Source: a virus
DNA length: 20,122 nucleotides
IMG/VR virus record: IMGVR_UViG_3300025478_000027
Location: 1-20,122 of that record
Strand: one strand, 5' to 3'
Shown here: one piece after another, positions 6,731-15,537 of the stretch
Numbering within the stretch: the first letter of the stretch is position 1
Layout: each line of letters opens with the position of its first letter
Notes under the pieces: generated by a model
What the model saw: the letters and a program-made list of their open reading frames with translations, nothing else
Database searches by the model: none
Told to the model about the DNA's origin: nothing
Position numbers and translations under genes: made by a program

Positions 6731-8487
6731 TATGTACACGCCCCCATCTGCTTAGCTACATTATTTAGATCAGTCATACTAATATTTTTCCCGTTTTTAA
6801 ACCAACTATCGGACTTTAGTTTACCATCCTTACGGAATATATTAATAGGTATTTCGTCTCGAACCTCTTCTTGCCTAGTGGCCGTCTCGCCTACAGGGGG
6901 TACATCTGAATCCCAAACAGGTGGAGGAGTGACATCTGCCTGTACATTGTCTTCTATTCCTTGCGCCCGCTTGAGCCCCGCAGCATCAACTACTTCAACT
7001 CGGACGTTATCTAATTTATCTATATTACCTATATCCACCTGCAGTGTTTCAGGGGTAGTCGGGACTATAGTCACCGTATCCCCTGTATCACGATCATATG
7101 CGACAATACCAGCGGCATTACTATTTGTATCTAAAGTTTCGTCTTCTGCGGTACGCCGCGCCTGCATAGCTCCTACTGCATCAACACCTGTCGATATCCC
7201 CATAGCCGCTGCCCCAGCAGCAACAGTCGTACCACCACCCGCCGCAGCTCCAGCAACAGCTGCTTGGTTACGTTCACTAATAGCCTCTGGGCTCATCATA
7301 TCATAGTCAGGGTTATGGTGCTTCTTGTTAAGTTGACCTATAGCCGTTTGTGCGTACTCAGTTGCACCCTCAGCCACTGACGTTACTCCCGCCGCCCCCA
7401 TAAGCTGTTTAAGTCGCCCTTTAATACCCCTAGACGTACTACCAGTAAGTTTCGCTAACTTACCTATAGCAATGCCTAACGGGGCAAACTCTAGAGCTGC
7501 ACCCGGTACGCCAGCTATAAGCGACGAACCCGCAGCATCATCGGCACTAACGCCCTCAGCTAATAACTCATTGAAATATTCGCCCGACTGCACGCCATAC
7601 GCACCCGCAGCACCACCAGCTATGAAAGCGTTCGTACCACTAATAAACGCTTTACCCACAGCGGCTCTACCCGCTAAACCTACTACACCGCCACTAAGCA
7701 TAACCGCGAGGTTCGGTAGGTTCTCCACCATCTTCTCAATGATAAAGCCACCTGTATCAGCGAGGCTATGAACATCATCAGTAGTCGCGAACTTAGGGGG
7801 GTTTCTAGCAGCTTCAACTAGGTTCTGTACACGTCCCTCATCCATCCACGCTTCAGCAGATTCCAATCCAAACTTATTAGATACAGCCTGCCCAAAACCA
7901 TATAACATACCCTGAGTTTGGTCTACTCCTCTACGAAGCGCCCCGCCTACTAAAGGTTGTTTATATGGTTTTCTAACGTTACTACGTGTTATAGCACCGT
8001 GTAAACCTGCGGCTCTATTAGCCTCTCCGACCTTAACAAATTCAGATAGCGTATCATATTCTGGAGTACCTTCTATCGCTGATTGTCTATTAAACTCGCC
8101 TCTTGCTATATCATAGGCGTTAAACTTCGTGACATCGTGTCGTGCAACATCACCAACACCTTTAGCCACCATAACAGCATTAAGGTTACGCCCACTTGCA
8201 TCTCTGGCAACTCCTAGTGGTCTACCGTAGTAACCGTATCCATCCTGCTCAATATGGTCTAATTTTGATAATGTCTCAGTTGCTATCCTATTTTCAATCT
8301 CTGACCCACGGGTTCCATAAATAGACCCACCTTCCGAAGCAATATCTCCACTAACGTGGCCTTCTTCTTTGGCATCAAACCCAAGAAGCCTGTACCGTTG
8401 TATAGTATCCGCATCTTCCATACCGCGAGCATCAGTTACATCAGATGCTCCGGCTATTAACCGTGCGACGGTATCGTCAAGACTCAT
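6730..8487 (-). CDS. Ejected internal virion protein with N-terminal SNase-like nuclease domain
   Basis: A 585-residue protein. Residues about 15-115 read as a staphylococcal (micrococcal) nuclease-like fold: DADT (25-28), YRLLGFDAKE (32-41), then YGRPLGVA (87-94) and GRNLNAVMVAKGVG (99-112). R33, D38, E41 and R89 line up with S. aureus nuclease R35, D40, E43 and R87, so the catalytic Arg-Glu-Arg set is present; D27 fits the calcium-binding D21. The central part (about 240-440) is rich in Ala and Gly with several hydrophobic segments, typical of ejection proteins that enter membranes; the tail is acidic then basic. ATG 8487 overlaps the upstream stop by four bases (ATGA), and its own stop shares TAATG with the giant gene, so the three ejection genes are translationally coupled. 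Likely role: packaged, ejected, and able to cut nucleic acid in the host. Confidence 0.75.
   Translation of the reverse strand: MSLDDTVARLIAGASDVTDARGMEDADTIQRYRLLGFDAKEEGHVSGDIASEGGSIYGTRGSEIENRIATETLSKLDHIEQDGYGYYGRPLGVARDASGRNLNAVMVAKGVGDVARHDVTKFNAYDIARGEFNRQSAIEGTPEYDTLSEFVKVGEANRAAGLHGAITRSNVRKPYKQPLVGGALRRGVDQTQGMLYGFGQAVSNKFGLESAEAWMDEGRVQNLVEAARNPPKFATTDDVHSLADTGGFIIEKMVENLPNLAVMLSGGVVGLAGRAAVGKAFISGTNAFIAGGAAGAYGVQSGEYFNELLAEGVSADDAAGSSLIAGVPGAALEFAPLGIAIGKLAKLTGSTSRGIKGRLKQLMGAAGVTSVAEGATEYAQTAIGQLNKKHHNPDYDMMSPEAISERNQAAVAGAAAGGGTTVAAGAAAMGISTGVDAVGAMQARRTAEDETLDTNSNAAGIVAYDRDTGDTVTIVPTTPETLQVDIGNIDKLDNVRVEVVDAAGLKRAQGIEDNVQADVTPPPVWDSDVPPVGETATRQEEVRDEIPINIFRKDGKLKSDSWFKNGKNISMTDLNNVAKQMGACT
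8143..8445 (-). other. Staphylococcal nuclease-like domain
   Basis: Residues 15-115 of the 585-residue internal protein. The family pattern is DGDT, then a strand RLxGIDxPE, then YGRxLg, then a Gly plus Asn-rich strand ending in GLA. Here these read DADT, RLLGFDAKE, YGRPLGVA and LNAVMVAKGVG. R33 to E41 is 8 residues, as in S. aureus nuclease R35 to E43; E41 to R89 is 48 against 44. The hairpin between DADT and R33 is shorter than in the reference enzyme, which is the main point of doubt. Confidence 0.72.
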
Positions 8488-10157
8488 TGCGGTTTCATCG
8501 GCTCAGACGTATCTTTCTCACCTATAATACGTGCGATAAGTTTGTCTAGCGTAATACCCGCATTATCGGCTTCTTCCCGCAATAACGCGACATCAAACTG
8601 TTTCTTACTTCCATCTTTAGTAAGTAGTGCGATTGTACTCTGTGACTCAGAAAACTTAGCTAGGAATTTAGATATCAGCATATTACCTGTACTGAGATTA
8701 GCTGCTCTGTCTTCAGACATTGGGTTGTACCAACTAGACTGACTCCCTTGGAAATCATTAGATCTATTCATACCTATAATCTTCCCTGCGAGTGCGAAAT
8801 CTGCTGGTGTCATTTCATCCATACTACGCCTTCCAAAAACTACTGCTATCGCCGCGGGTGATTGTGATAAGGTGTTATATATATCAGACTTAGCCTTATC
8901 GGTATCAAACTTTTTAACCCCCTTAGCACTTTTAGTAAAGTACCCTCGTGCCCCCCCATAATAGTCTTCCAGCCCAGGGACCACCATATCTAATGTGGAG
9001 CTAACCCCCTTCATTATATCGGATTTACTTTTAACCTTACTAGCCAAATCCTTAGCTGACATAGACAGTGTTCCGGTTTCAATGAAATTGGATAACGAAT
9101 CCTTCCCGAGAATACCACCTTCTTGTAGTCTTCGTACAGCGGCTAACTTACGTGCGTTCCAAGCCTTAGTAGCCGTAGAAAGTACCTTAGTGGCCTCAGT
9201 CTCAGTCATTTCAATACCAGCCGCGTTCTTCCACATACGCTCAGTAGGCTCACCTGCTGGCGACGGAATATCCCCAGAGGGGTCTTTTTTATGTTCATTA
9301 ACTTTAGCTTTCTTCTCATCATCTGAGAGCGCGCTACTGCCTAGATATACCGCTCCGCCAACCGCTGCAGTTTTACTTGATGTAAGTACATTTTTAACTG
9401 TAGGCGCAATCGTCCACTTCCCGTTAGCCGTCTGGATAACTTCTTGTGAACCCGCACGATAGTTACTCGCATTTAATGAACGCTGCGCTGCGGCCTCAGT
9501 ATCAAAGTTTCTGCGGTTTGCTGGTATAGTTCTTCTACGGCCAAAAGCCCCTGGATCCCCATACTCACGGCGCGTTCTCCCTAACCCACGGCGTGTAGCA
9601 ACCGTAGCACGTTTACTTAGTTCATCTGCAGCTTTTACGACCTGTTTACCTTTCTTATATACGCCATAGAGCTTACCCCCTGCACTAAATGATCTTAATA
9701 CTGCAGATGCTACCCAACCAACTCCGGGAACAAACATAGCAGCAGTAGCTGCTGCATCTAATGGGTTTTCGGTAATCCAATCCCCCACCTTAGTCATCAC
9801 CCCCGGATCTTTAACTATATCAGCTTCTATCTTTTGGGTATCTCCCAGCTTAGACTGAGTTTCTATATCCTCAACCGTAACAGCGGGTGGTTTAACCGTA
9901 ACAGCGGGTGGTTTAACCGTAACAGCGGGTGGTTTAACTCTCGATAGACCTAACGACTGTTGCGTAGGTCGGTTACTTTGGAAAGCTTCAATATCGCCTA
10001 CCGCTTGTTCAGCTAAGAACTTTTCACGCTCACTCTTCTGGATGGCCTCAGCTCTTGCCAGCTCATTAGTAGCACGTTGTTGATTCTGTGTATCATACAC
10101 ACTACGCTGCTGGTTACCGTAACTAATAGACCTAGCTAGATTACCTAATGAACTCAT
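8484..10157 (-). CDS. Internal virion (ejection) protein, 557 residues
   Basis: Family not recognised by name. The N-terminus (1-65) is Gln/Ala/Arg-rich and likely helical. Residues about 74-95 hold three copies of VKPPAVT from a perfect 21-bp repeat. A Gly/Ala-rich hydrophobic stretch, AAATAAMFVPGVGWVASAVL, lies at about residues 135-155 and could insert in a membrane. A strongly basic Arg-rich part follows (about 185-215), then a long mostly helical C-terminal half. Position between the 282-residue protein and the nuclease-bearing protein, and the composition, fit the internal proteins of podoviruses that form the ejection channel (compare T7 gp14-gp16 or P22 gp7, gp16, gp20). ATG 10157 shares TAATG with the previous stop and has a very strong ribosome binding site. 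The stop TGA overlaps the next start. Confidence 0.7.
   Translation of the reverse strand: MSSLGNLARSISYGNQQRSVYDTQNQQRATNELARAEAIQKSEREKFLAEQAVGDIEAFQSNRPTQQSLGLSRVKPPAVTVKPPAVTVKPPAVTVEDIETQSKLGDTQKIEADIVKDPGVMTKVGDWITENPLDAAATAAMFVPGVGWVASAVLRSFSAGGKLYGVYKKGKQVVKAADELSKRATVATRRGLGRTRREYGDPGAFGRRRTIPANRRNFDTEAAAQRSLNASNYRAGSQEVIQTANGKWTIAPTVKNVLTSSKTAAVGGAVYLGSSALSDDEKKAKVNEHKKDPSGDIPSPAGEPTERMWKNAAGIEMTETEATKVLSTATKAWNARKLAAVRRLQEGGILGKDSLSNFIETGTLSMSAKDLASKVKSKSDIMKGVSSTLDMVVPGLEDYYGGARGYFTKSAKGVKKFDTDKAKSDIYNTLSQSPAAIAVVFGRRSMDEMTPADFALAGKIIGMNRSNDFQGSQSSWYNPMSEDRAANLSTGNMLISKFLAKFSESQSTIALLTKDGSKKQFDVALLREEADNAGITLDKLIARIIGEKDTSEPMKPQ
9873..9935 (-). repeat. Perfect 21-bp triple tandem repeat in a Pro-rich linker
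   Basis: Three exact copies of a 21-bp unit (9873-9893, 9894-9914, 9915-9935) encode repeated VKPPAVT heptads in the internal virion protein. The first four bases of a further copy (9936-9938) then break off. The frame is kept, so copy number can vary without killing the gene. Perfect identity suggests recent slippage expansion. Confidence 0.92.
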
Positions 10158-11005
10158 TACGCATCCTCCTTGTTAACATTAGCTCCTGCCATATTTATGA
10201 TAGCCTTTTCCAATAAAGTATTACGTGTTGATTCGTTTGCGTTACGTATGTTTGCTTGCTCATAAGCATTTTTATCATAAGCATCTTGGTTATACCTAGA
10301 TTCAAAACGTTGCCCTAACCCTGCGATAGCGTTCTGCGTAGCTTGAGCATCTCGGCTATATCGGTTAGCATCCTGACCATATCCTTGCCCAAGTGCTCTC
10401 TGACTAGTAGCCATATCGCCATATGCTGAACCAACTCCAGTGGTATTACTTAGCGCATTACCATAGTTAACATCGCCAGTAGCCACATAGGATCTTGCTT
10501 TATTTCTAATATCTGCACCCTCTTTAGCACCCCTAGTTCTTTCACGAGTAATAGCTGCTGCTTTACCTAGTGCTTGACCAGATACATTATGGTATCCCGA
10601 TCTAGCTAGTTTAGTAGGATCTATACCCATGCCAAGACTTTGACGTTGCTGAGATTGAGCTGCAGTATCATACTGCTGACCTATGGTAGAAGCTACCTCA
10701 CCTAACCGTGCTGTACTATTGCCTGATAGCTCACCAGTAGCTGTAACATCTGCTAAACGTCCTTCTTGTTGTCGTTTAGCCTCAGCAATAGATGCGTCTC
10801 TAGCCTTAATCTCATAATCTAAACGCTTCTGAGATATGGCATTAGCTTCACGCATAGCTGCTGCAGACTCTCTCTGTGCTGCTGCTGCTCTTTTACGATC
10901 ACTACGTCCAGCAAAATGACCTAGGAGTGATGATCCTGCTGTAATAGCTGCAGAACCAAGAGCACTAGTGCCTCCTCTACTATTCTCGTACCAAGGTGTA
11001 GACAT
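10157..11005 (-). CDS. Internal virion protein, coiled-coil, 282 residues
   Basis: A Gly/Ala/Arg/Gln-rich protein. The N-terminus has a short hydrophobic stretch, SAAITAGSSLLGHFAG (about 17-32), followed by a long charged helix (about 33-90) predicted by eye to form a coiled coil, then Gln/Ser/Gly-rich low-complexity helices. Size, composition and place just before the larger ejection proteins resemble the small internal proteins of podoviruses such as T7 gp14 or P22 gp7, which enter the host envelope first. ATG 11005 has a good ribosome binding site (GGAGAA) in a 36-base gap, one of the few non-overlapping junctions here. The stop overlaps the next start as TAATG. Confidence 0.7.
   Translation of the reverse strand: MSTPWYENSRGGTSALGSAAITAGSSLLGHFAGRSDRKRAAAAQRESAAAMREANAISQKRLDYEIKARDASIAEAKRQQEGRLADVTATGELSGNSTARLGEVASTIGQQYDTAAQSQQRQSLGMGIDPTKLARSGYHNVSGQALGKAAAITRERTRGAKEGADIRNKARSYVATGDVNYGNALSNTTGVGSAYGDMATSQRALGQGYGQDANRYSRDAQATQNAIAGLGQRFESRYNQDAYDKNAYEQANIRNANESTRNTLLEKAIINMAGANVNKEDA
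10163..10171 (-). promoter_or_regulatory. Very strong ribosome binding site
   Basis: AAGGAGGAT lies five bases before ATG 10157 and inside the last codons of the upstream gene. It is the best Shine-Dalgarno match in the window, so the 557-residue protein can be initiated independently of translational coupling. Confidence 0.75.
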
Positions 11006-11041
11006 AATTATTTCTCCGTTGTTTGTTTAAGTATATCATAG

Positions 11042-12067
11042 TTAATCGTAATCTGCACCATCGATTATTGGTACTATTATCGGAAGAGGTATAGTTTTTT
11101 GCCCGTATAACGTATCCGATGCCGCATTCCCACTAGACTCTGTAACCCCCCAATCTAGTTTGGTTGCAACATTGAAATTTGCTGTAATAGTTGTACCATT
11201 CCAATAAAAACCCGATACCACCCCGATTGTTATAAACCAGTGGTACACCCACGCTGAATCAGCATAAATACATGCTGGGGAACCAAAGATAGGGTCATAA
11301 TACATAGACTGCCTATCACTCGGACTTTCTAGCCTACGATACCACCTTGCCCAATCCACCGAAGCCCACATAGGTTTAGACATAGAAGAAACTTCAGTCC
11401 CTCCAGTATATGTGTAGCCTATAGTACCTAATGTTTGTCCGTCTACGTCAAGGGCTGTAATAGTCATAATATCTTTAATATTTAAAATAGTTTTATTACT
11501 ATCAAATGTATTACTCCCCGTTGAATCAAACACAGCTAATCCCTGGCCGGTAGGCGTACCTGTGTTATATGCAAAGCAGTACACCTCCATCGCTGCAACT
11601 CCCGATGGGTCCCCAGCGGGGTAATCAACTAGTAAAGCTATATCCCACCTAGTCTCGCCCTCACCGTTAGTTACCCCCGTATCAGTGATACTAGCTGTAG
11701 CACTGCCAGCCGAGAACACTATAGGGCGGTGCATACTATATACATAAAAAATAGCTGTTCCCCCATCATCTGGAATAGTGTAGTATGTCGTCAGACTCCC
11801 GCAATTATAATTTTTTGTACAAGATCTATAATAACCATTATATGTACGTATTTCAAAACTACCCGAGCCTGATAGACTCCCAGAACAGTTTTGGCTACCC
11901 CTATTACCGTGGTCATAATAGTAAGACCTCCCTTTCCACGATGAAGGTACAGAAGTGTGTGATACTAACGAGTCATACGTAGCTTTACCTATAAACATAT
12001 AACTAGGTGCTTTATCTTGGATAAGGAAGTTTCCACTATCATTCTTTATTTCTAATCCGTAAGCCAT
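11042..12067 (-). CDS. Putative tail-tip or receptor-binding protein, 341 residues
   Basis: The start, MAYGLEIKNDSGNFLIQD, follows a pattern common in phage tail-tip and host-contact proteins ('MA(F/Y)G(I/L)...(S)G...L'). The small upstream gene begins in the same way (MAFGIQLMDSSGNTTLD). The rest is rich in Tyr, Ser, Gly, Thr and Asn with alternating beta-type sequence and no visible enzyme motif. No signal peptide or membrane segment. It starts two bases after the upstream stop and is the last gene of the tail module before the ejection genes. Receptor binding is inferred from style and place, not from a recognised domain. Confidence 0.6.
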   Translation of the reverse strand: MAYGLEIKNDSGNFLIQDKAPSYMFIGKATYDSLVSHTSVPSSWKGRSYYYDHGNRGSQNCSGSLSGSGSFEIRTYNGYYRSCTKNYNCGSLTTYYTIPDDGGTAIFYVYSMHRPIVFSAGSATASITDTGVTNGEGETRWDIALLVDYPAGDPSGVAAMEVYCFAYNTGTPTGQGLAVFDSTGSNTFDSNKTILNIKDIMTITALDVDGQTLGTIGYTYTGGTEVSSMSKPMWASVDWARWYRRLESPSDRQSMYYDPIFGSPACIYADSAWVYHWFITIGVVSGFYWNGTTITANFNVATKLDWGVTESSGNAASDTLYGQKTIPLPIIVPIIDGADYD

Positions 12068-12069
12068 TA

Positions 12070-12390
12070 CTAGTTACCCATAATAAACAGCTGAACCAAT
12101 CCACCATTTCCGACACTCTGGTTAGAGTCATATGCAACTGTAGGTACCCCAGAAGGATATGTAATCCCTACATCTACCCCTGACCAATCAACAATATCGT
12201 TATAGTCACTATACGTAGCAAAGTCCTGTATCTGCGAAACATATATAGTCCACCCAACTAAATTAGGGTATGCTTGGCTGCCAGACGCTCCTTTAGCTAC
12301 TGAAATAACATCTATGTGTGAATATGCTACCGTTGTAGAATCTAGCGTAGTATTACCACTACTGTCCATTAACTGGATACCAAAAGCCAT
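12070..12390 (-). CDS. Small tail-associated protein, 106 residues
   Basis: Begins MAFGIQLMDSSGNTTLD, similar to the start of the neighbouring 341-residue protein, so the two may be partial paralogues sharing an attachment head. The remainder is beta-type, with Gly and aromatic residues and a hydrophobic end (LVQLFIMG). The start shares TAATG with the upstream fibre-like gene. It is probably a tail-tip component or an alternative tip piece; no function is recognised. Confidence 0.55.
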   Translation of the reverse strand: MAFGIQLMDSSGNTTLDSTTVAYSHIDVISVAKGASGSQAYPNLVGWTIYVSQIQDFATYSDYNDIVDWSGVDVGITYPSGVPTVAYDSNQSVGNGGLVQLFIMGN

Positions 12391-13229
12391 TAGCTAAGAT
12401 CCCCTATCTTCACCCTTAGGGTGCCGGCTGAGTCATATACTTTTAAAGTACTATTGGTCATCTCCATTCTAGCACCAGAAGTTGCACTCTTAACGTTAAG
12501 CGTCCCTCTAAATGTTCCAGAGTTAAACTCAGCACTACCATCTTTACCTATATTCCACCCAGTTACACCCGCAAAGTAGTTATGGCTCTGGACACTGGTC
12601 ATAGCCGCTTTAGTAAAACTAGCCTCATATGCTGTAATCTCTGTAGCAATACCATTCTGCCACGTCCCAGAATCAGCCCCTGCATTAAATGCTCCGCTAA
12701 CCCCAGCACTAGCCGCTGGATACGGATCACTATTAGCACCAGCAGTTGTCCTTAATCTAACCCAATAGTAATATGTACCAGAAGTTGGTGGGACATCAGC
12801 CATAAGCTTACCAGCTTCGACCGCTATCATCGTACACCCATCCAAACCAGTAAAATCACAGCTGCTGCTAGTACTTCTCCATATCTCAGTGACATCATGC
12901 CCAGCATATGATGCCCAATCCCAAGTAAGAAATATCTGGTCCGTAGAAGGGGTAGTAGCGAGTGAGGTAGGTGCCGAAGGTACAGCTGGAGTATAACTAC
13001 TAGCTGCCGATCCATATCCCGTACTACTATCCTCTGGGGCTGATACAGCACTACCAGCACTAGCAACGATAACGCCAGAACTAAACAACTCTCTAAGCGT
13101 TACAGCTCTATCAAGCTTATCCCCTCTTAACCCGAGCCTTACTTCAACTGCATTCTTTACGGCTGAGAGGAACCCATAGAGTGTACCTTGAGGTGGTTCA
13201 GGGATGGCCGGTATCTTAGTCTCGGCCAT
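12390..13229 (-). CDS. Fibronectin type III-bearing tail fibre-like protein, 279 residues
   Basis: Residues about 84-180 fit a fibronectin type III domain: PSAPTSLATTPSTDQIFLTW opens it, YYYWVRLRT is the typical late strand, and a Pro/Ala linker ends it. The N-terminus (about 14-55) is of the kind found at the attachment end of phage fibre proteins (LDRAVTLRELFSSG). The C-terminus, with GWNIGKDGSAEFNSGTFRG, resembles the end of tail-tip proteins of the lambda J and DUF1983 type. Together these suggest a short fibre or tip adapter. The gene starts within TAATG of the nozzle-like gene and ends the same way with the next. Confidence 0.6.
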   Translation of the reverse strand: MAETKIPAIPEPPQGTLYGFLSAVKNAVEVRLGLRGDKLDRAVTLRELFSSGVIVASAGSAVSAPEDSSTGYGSAASSYTPAVPSAPTSLATTPSTDQIFLTWDWASYAGHDVTEIWRSTSSSCDFTGLDGCTMIAVEAGKLMADVPPTSGTYYYWVRLRTTAGANSDPYPAASAGVSGAFNAGADSGTWQNGIATEITAYEASFTKAAMTSVQSHNYFAGVTGWNIGKDGSAEFNSGTFRGTLNVKSATSGARMEMTNSTLKVYDSAGTLRVKIGDLS

Positions 13230-14926
13230 TACAACGACCCTAGATCTTTTACTGTATTACCCAAAGTTATAGAATCAACTGTAGTAGTACCTGATACTTG
13301 TATTTCGTACTTATAAACTCTTGGGTAACTAGGCAACCTAACTGGACTATTACTTGTAATAGACACTGCTGTCTGCTCAACCCCATCTAAAGTCAGTGTA
13401 AGTACTACAGGTTCAGCAACTGTATGATGCCCTATAACTTGTACTGCTGAAAAGGCTAAAGGTTTATCTAACATTAACTCAGCAGATTTCCATGTAAACG
13501 TACCCGCGGTACCTTGTGCCCACTTAGTAATACTCGTACCCTGCGATATATACAGTGAATCCTCTTCTAATATATTGTGCCCCGCCGTAGCCGTATGAGT
13601 AAACGTAGTAAAGTCATTGCTGCTCGGGGCATATATAAACCCGCCAGTACTGTGGAAACCTACATACTTATCTTCCCAGTAATAGGCGTGGATTCCGCTA
13701 GGTGTAAGACTCTGCCAGTAGTCACGATCTATAATATCTCCTGTAACTAACTTAGCTCCAAAACTCTTAACTTGAACAATACCATCTGGTGCTGCATATA
13801 GAACACTCTCACCCATGTCCACCATACTACGACTAGACACACAAGCCTGATTAACCTCTAGCTTAGTTTGCGTAAGTGAGTTAGGTGATACACCAGTAAC
13901 TAGGTAAGGGTTGCCCTTAGTGGATACCACAAGTGTCTGTCCAACTGCAGCTAATCCCACTATGTCATAGTCTATAGTGATCCGATACTCTTCAGGCCAA
14001 GCATGTGGGTAGTAGGCTTCACTAAAACAAATCTCTTTACCTGTATACCCTGCCATAATGCCGTTAGCCATCATAGTAAGACCTTTGAGCGCACCTGTAG
14101 GGTAGGCCCAGTCATACTGGTATGTAGTTGATGAAACCGCTACTGTGTTGAATGGAGGTGGTGGAAGCCAGTTAGTGCTAGTAATAGACGCGGCTAGATT
14201 CTCTGTAAGCGTACCGTCTGTTATAACGTTGCCCGGAGTAGTCTCCGTCACATACTGATATGCTGCTCCAGTCGTACCTGTAGCTACACGGTATATACGC
14301 ACCTTCGTTATGTTAGGTGTGGGTGCGCCCGTAGGAGTTGTAATGCTTGGCGTACTAGGAACTGTAACGGTCACTTCTTGATCTACATAATATATATCAA
14401 TAAGTCCAGATGGCACACTAGGAGGACCTTCTTCATACTGGTCCGTAACGTAAGTACACACATATGCAGTAGTAATTTTATCTGAATCAGCTGGATCAGT
14501 ATGCTCATCCTTTGTACTTGGCGTACCAATACCTGGTGCGCTAACCGGAGGTGGAACCCCAAGACGGCGTGTAGTATTAGGGAACGGTGCTACTCCAGTA
14601 TTTAGTGAGGCATATGTCATCTCTGGAACTGCCCCACCACTAAGGTAAGTTCTGTTCTCAGTAGTCCCTGGTACTGCCCCTTGTACTACGCTATGCTCGT
14701 CGTTATCCTCAAACCATAAAGTACCAGCCCCATTAGGAAACCCATATAAACTTTTAGCAACAGCTGAAACTGTGCTACTCCCTGATGCTAACGGGGATTT
14801 TAACGGGTTTATTTTACCTGAGGTAAGGTCTATATTTGAGGCTATCTGTGCATACCCGCCCTGCAACTCTTTAGGATCTAACTTTGGGGATATACCTTTA
14901 AATAATTTAAATGATACCGAGGCCAT
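13229..14926 (-). CDS. Tail nozzle-like structural protein, 565 residues
   Basis: The N-terminus, FKGISPKLDPKELQGGYAQI followed by ASNIDLTSGKINPL, is the pattern of podovirus nozzle or tail tubular protein B-type proteins: F-x-G-(I/M)-x-P-x-(L)-x-P then 'A-x-N-(I)-x-L-x-x-G-x-(L/I)-x-P'. A Pro/Thr-rich middle has a fibronectin-like feel (TTAYVCTYVTDQYEEGPPS at about residues 152-170), followed by a blade-like repeat region (GLAAVGQTLVVST, ESVLYAAPDGIVQV), as in a beta-propeller, and a beta-rich end. It follows two adaptor-like genes, the expected order for a short-tail tube. The start shares TAATG with the upstream stop. Confidence 0.65.
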   Translation of the reverse strand: MASVSFKLFKGISPKLDPKELQGGYAQIASNIDLTSGKINPLKSPLASGSSTVSAVAKSLYGFPNGAGTLWFEDNDEHSVVQGAVPGTTENRTYLSGGAVPEMTYASLNTGVAPFPNTTRRLGVPPPVSAPGIGTPSTKDEHTDPADSDKITTAYVCTYVTDQYEEGPPSVPSGLIDIYYVDQEVTVTVPSTPSITTPTGAPTPNITKVRIYRVATGTTGAAYQYVTETTPGNVITDGTLTENLAASITSTNWLPPPPFNTVAVSSTTYQYDWAYPTGALKGLTMMANGIMAGYTGKEICFSEAYYPHAWPEEYRITIDYDIVGLAAVGQTLVVSTKGNPYLVTGVSPNSLTQTKLEVNQACVSSRSMVDMGESVLYAAPDGIVQVKSFGAKLVTGDIIDRDYWQSLTPSGIHAYYWEDKYVGFHSTGGFIYAPSSNDFTTFTHTATAGHNILEEDSLYISQGTSITKWAQGTAGTFTWKSAELMLDKPLAFSAVQVIGHHTVAEPVVLTLTLDGVEQTAVSITSNSPVRLPSYPRVYKYEIQVSGTTTVDSITLGNTVKDLGSL

Positions 14927-15537
14927 TAGATGCCCCCGTATTGAACTGTGTGCGTTGTCCTAACGCCGCCTGTCTCACTTTTAGTTGTAATTACGTCTAT
15001 AAGATCACGGTACTCATCCCTATGATATCCCGCTAAAGACCCATCAGTCCACGGCTTATTAGCCATAGCAAATAGCCTCATAAGTGCCCCATGCCTGAAA
15101 GCATCAGAATACTCATTAAATATATAATCTTCAATCCGTTTAGCAGTCGTAGACGGTTTAAGCACTACCAGCATATCTAGTGCCTTACCCGCTACCGGAG
15201 TAGGTGAAAGTCTTATTACCTTAGGGTTAATCATCCCATAATACTGGGTAGCCCCAGATGTATAATTAATCAGCTTCTCATAAGGTTTTCCCACGAGGAT
15301 AGTGCCACCGTACTCAACTCTGATAATCTCAGATACGACCGCCCCTGATGGAGGCTCCATATCATATTCACTATTAGTCGTGGTTATTATAGTATCCTGC
15401 TCGAACTTCCAGCAACGAGTCCGCTCACAGAAATCTATCGCTATATTGCGAACTTCACGGATAGCTAGAGCATCAACTACCTCTGGAATATCTATTCGTA
15501 GTTCATCGGCTAAAGTTTCAAATGCTACCTGTGCCAT
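14926..15537 (-). CDS. Adaptor / tail tubular A-like protein, 203 residues
   Basis: The protein has the layout of phage head-to-tail adaptors: an N-terminal helical part with IREVRNIAIDFCERTRCW, a beta middle (YDMEPPSGAVVSEIIRVEY, then IRLSPTPVAGKALDMLVVL), and a C-terminal helical part (RHGALMRLFAMANKPW, then a Tyr/Arg/Asp helix). In this class the 'GAL...L..M..KPW' stretch is characteristic. It probably forms the ring between portal and nozzle. Its ATG follows directly on the stop of the previous adaptor gene (TAAATG). The stop overlaps the next start. Confidence 0.65.
   Translation of the reverse strand: MAQVAFETLADELRIDIPEVVDALAIREVRNIAIDFCERTRCWKFEQDTIITTTNSEYDMEPPSGAVVSEIIRVEYGGTILVGKPYEKLINYTSGATQYYGMINPKVIRLSPTPVAGKALDMLVVLKPSTTAKRIEDYIFNEYSDAFRHGALMRLFAMANKPWTDGSLAGYHRDEYRDLIDVITTKSETGGVRTTHTVQYGGI

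Noticed and set aside
9873-9935. CRISPR-like array
   Set aside because: Copies are adjacent with no spacers and encode an in-frame Pro-rich linker.
11006-11041. Promoter before the first ejection gene
   Set aside because: TATGAT resembles a -10 element, but no -35 element stands at the right distance; AT-rich DNA gives this by chance.
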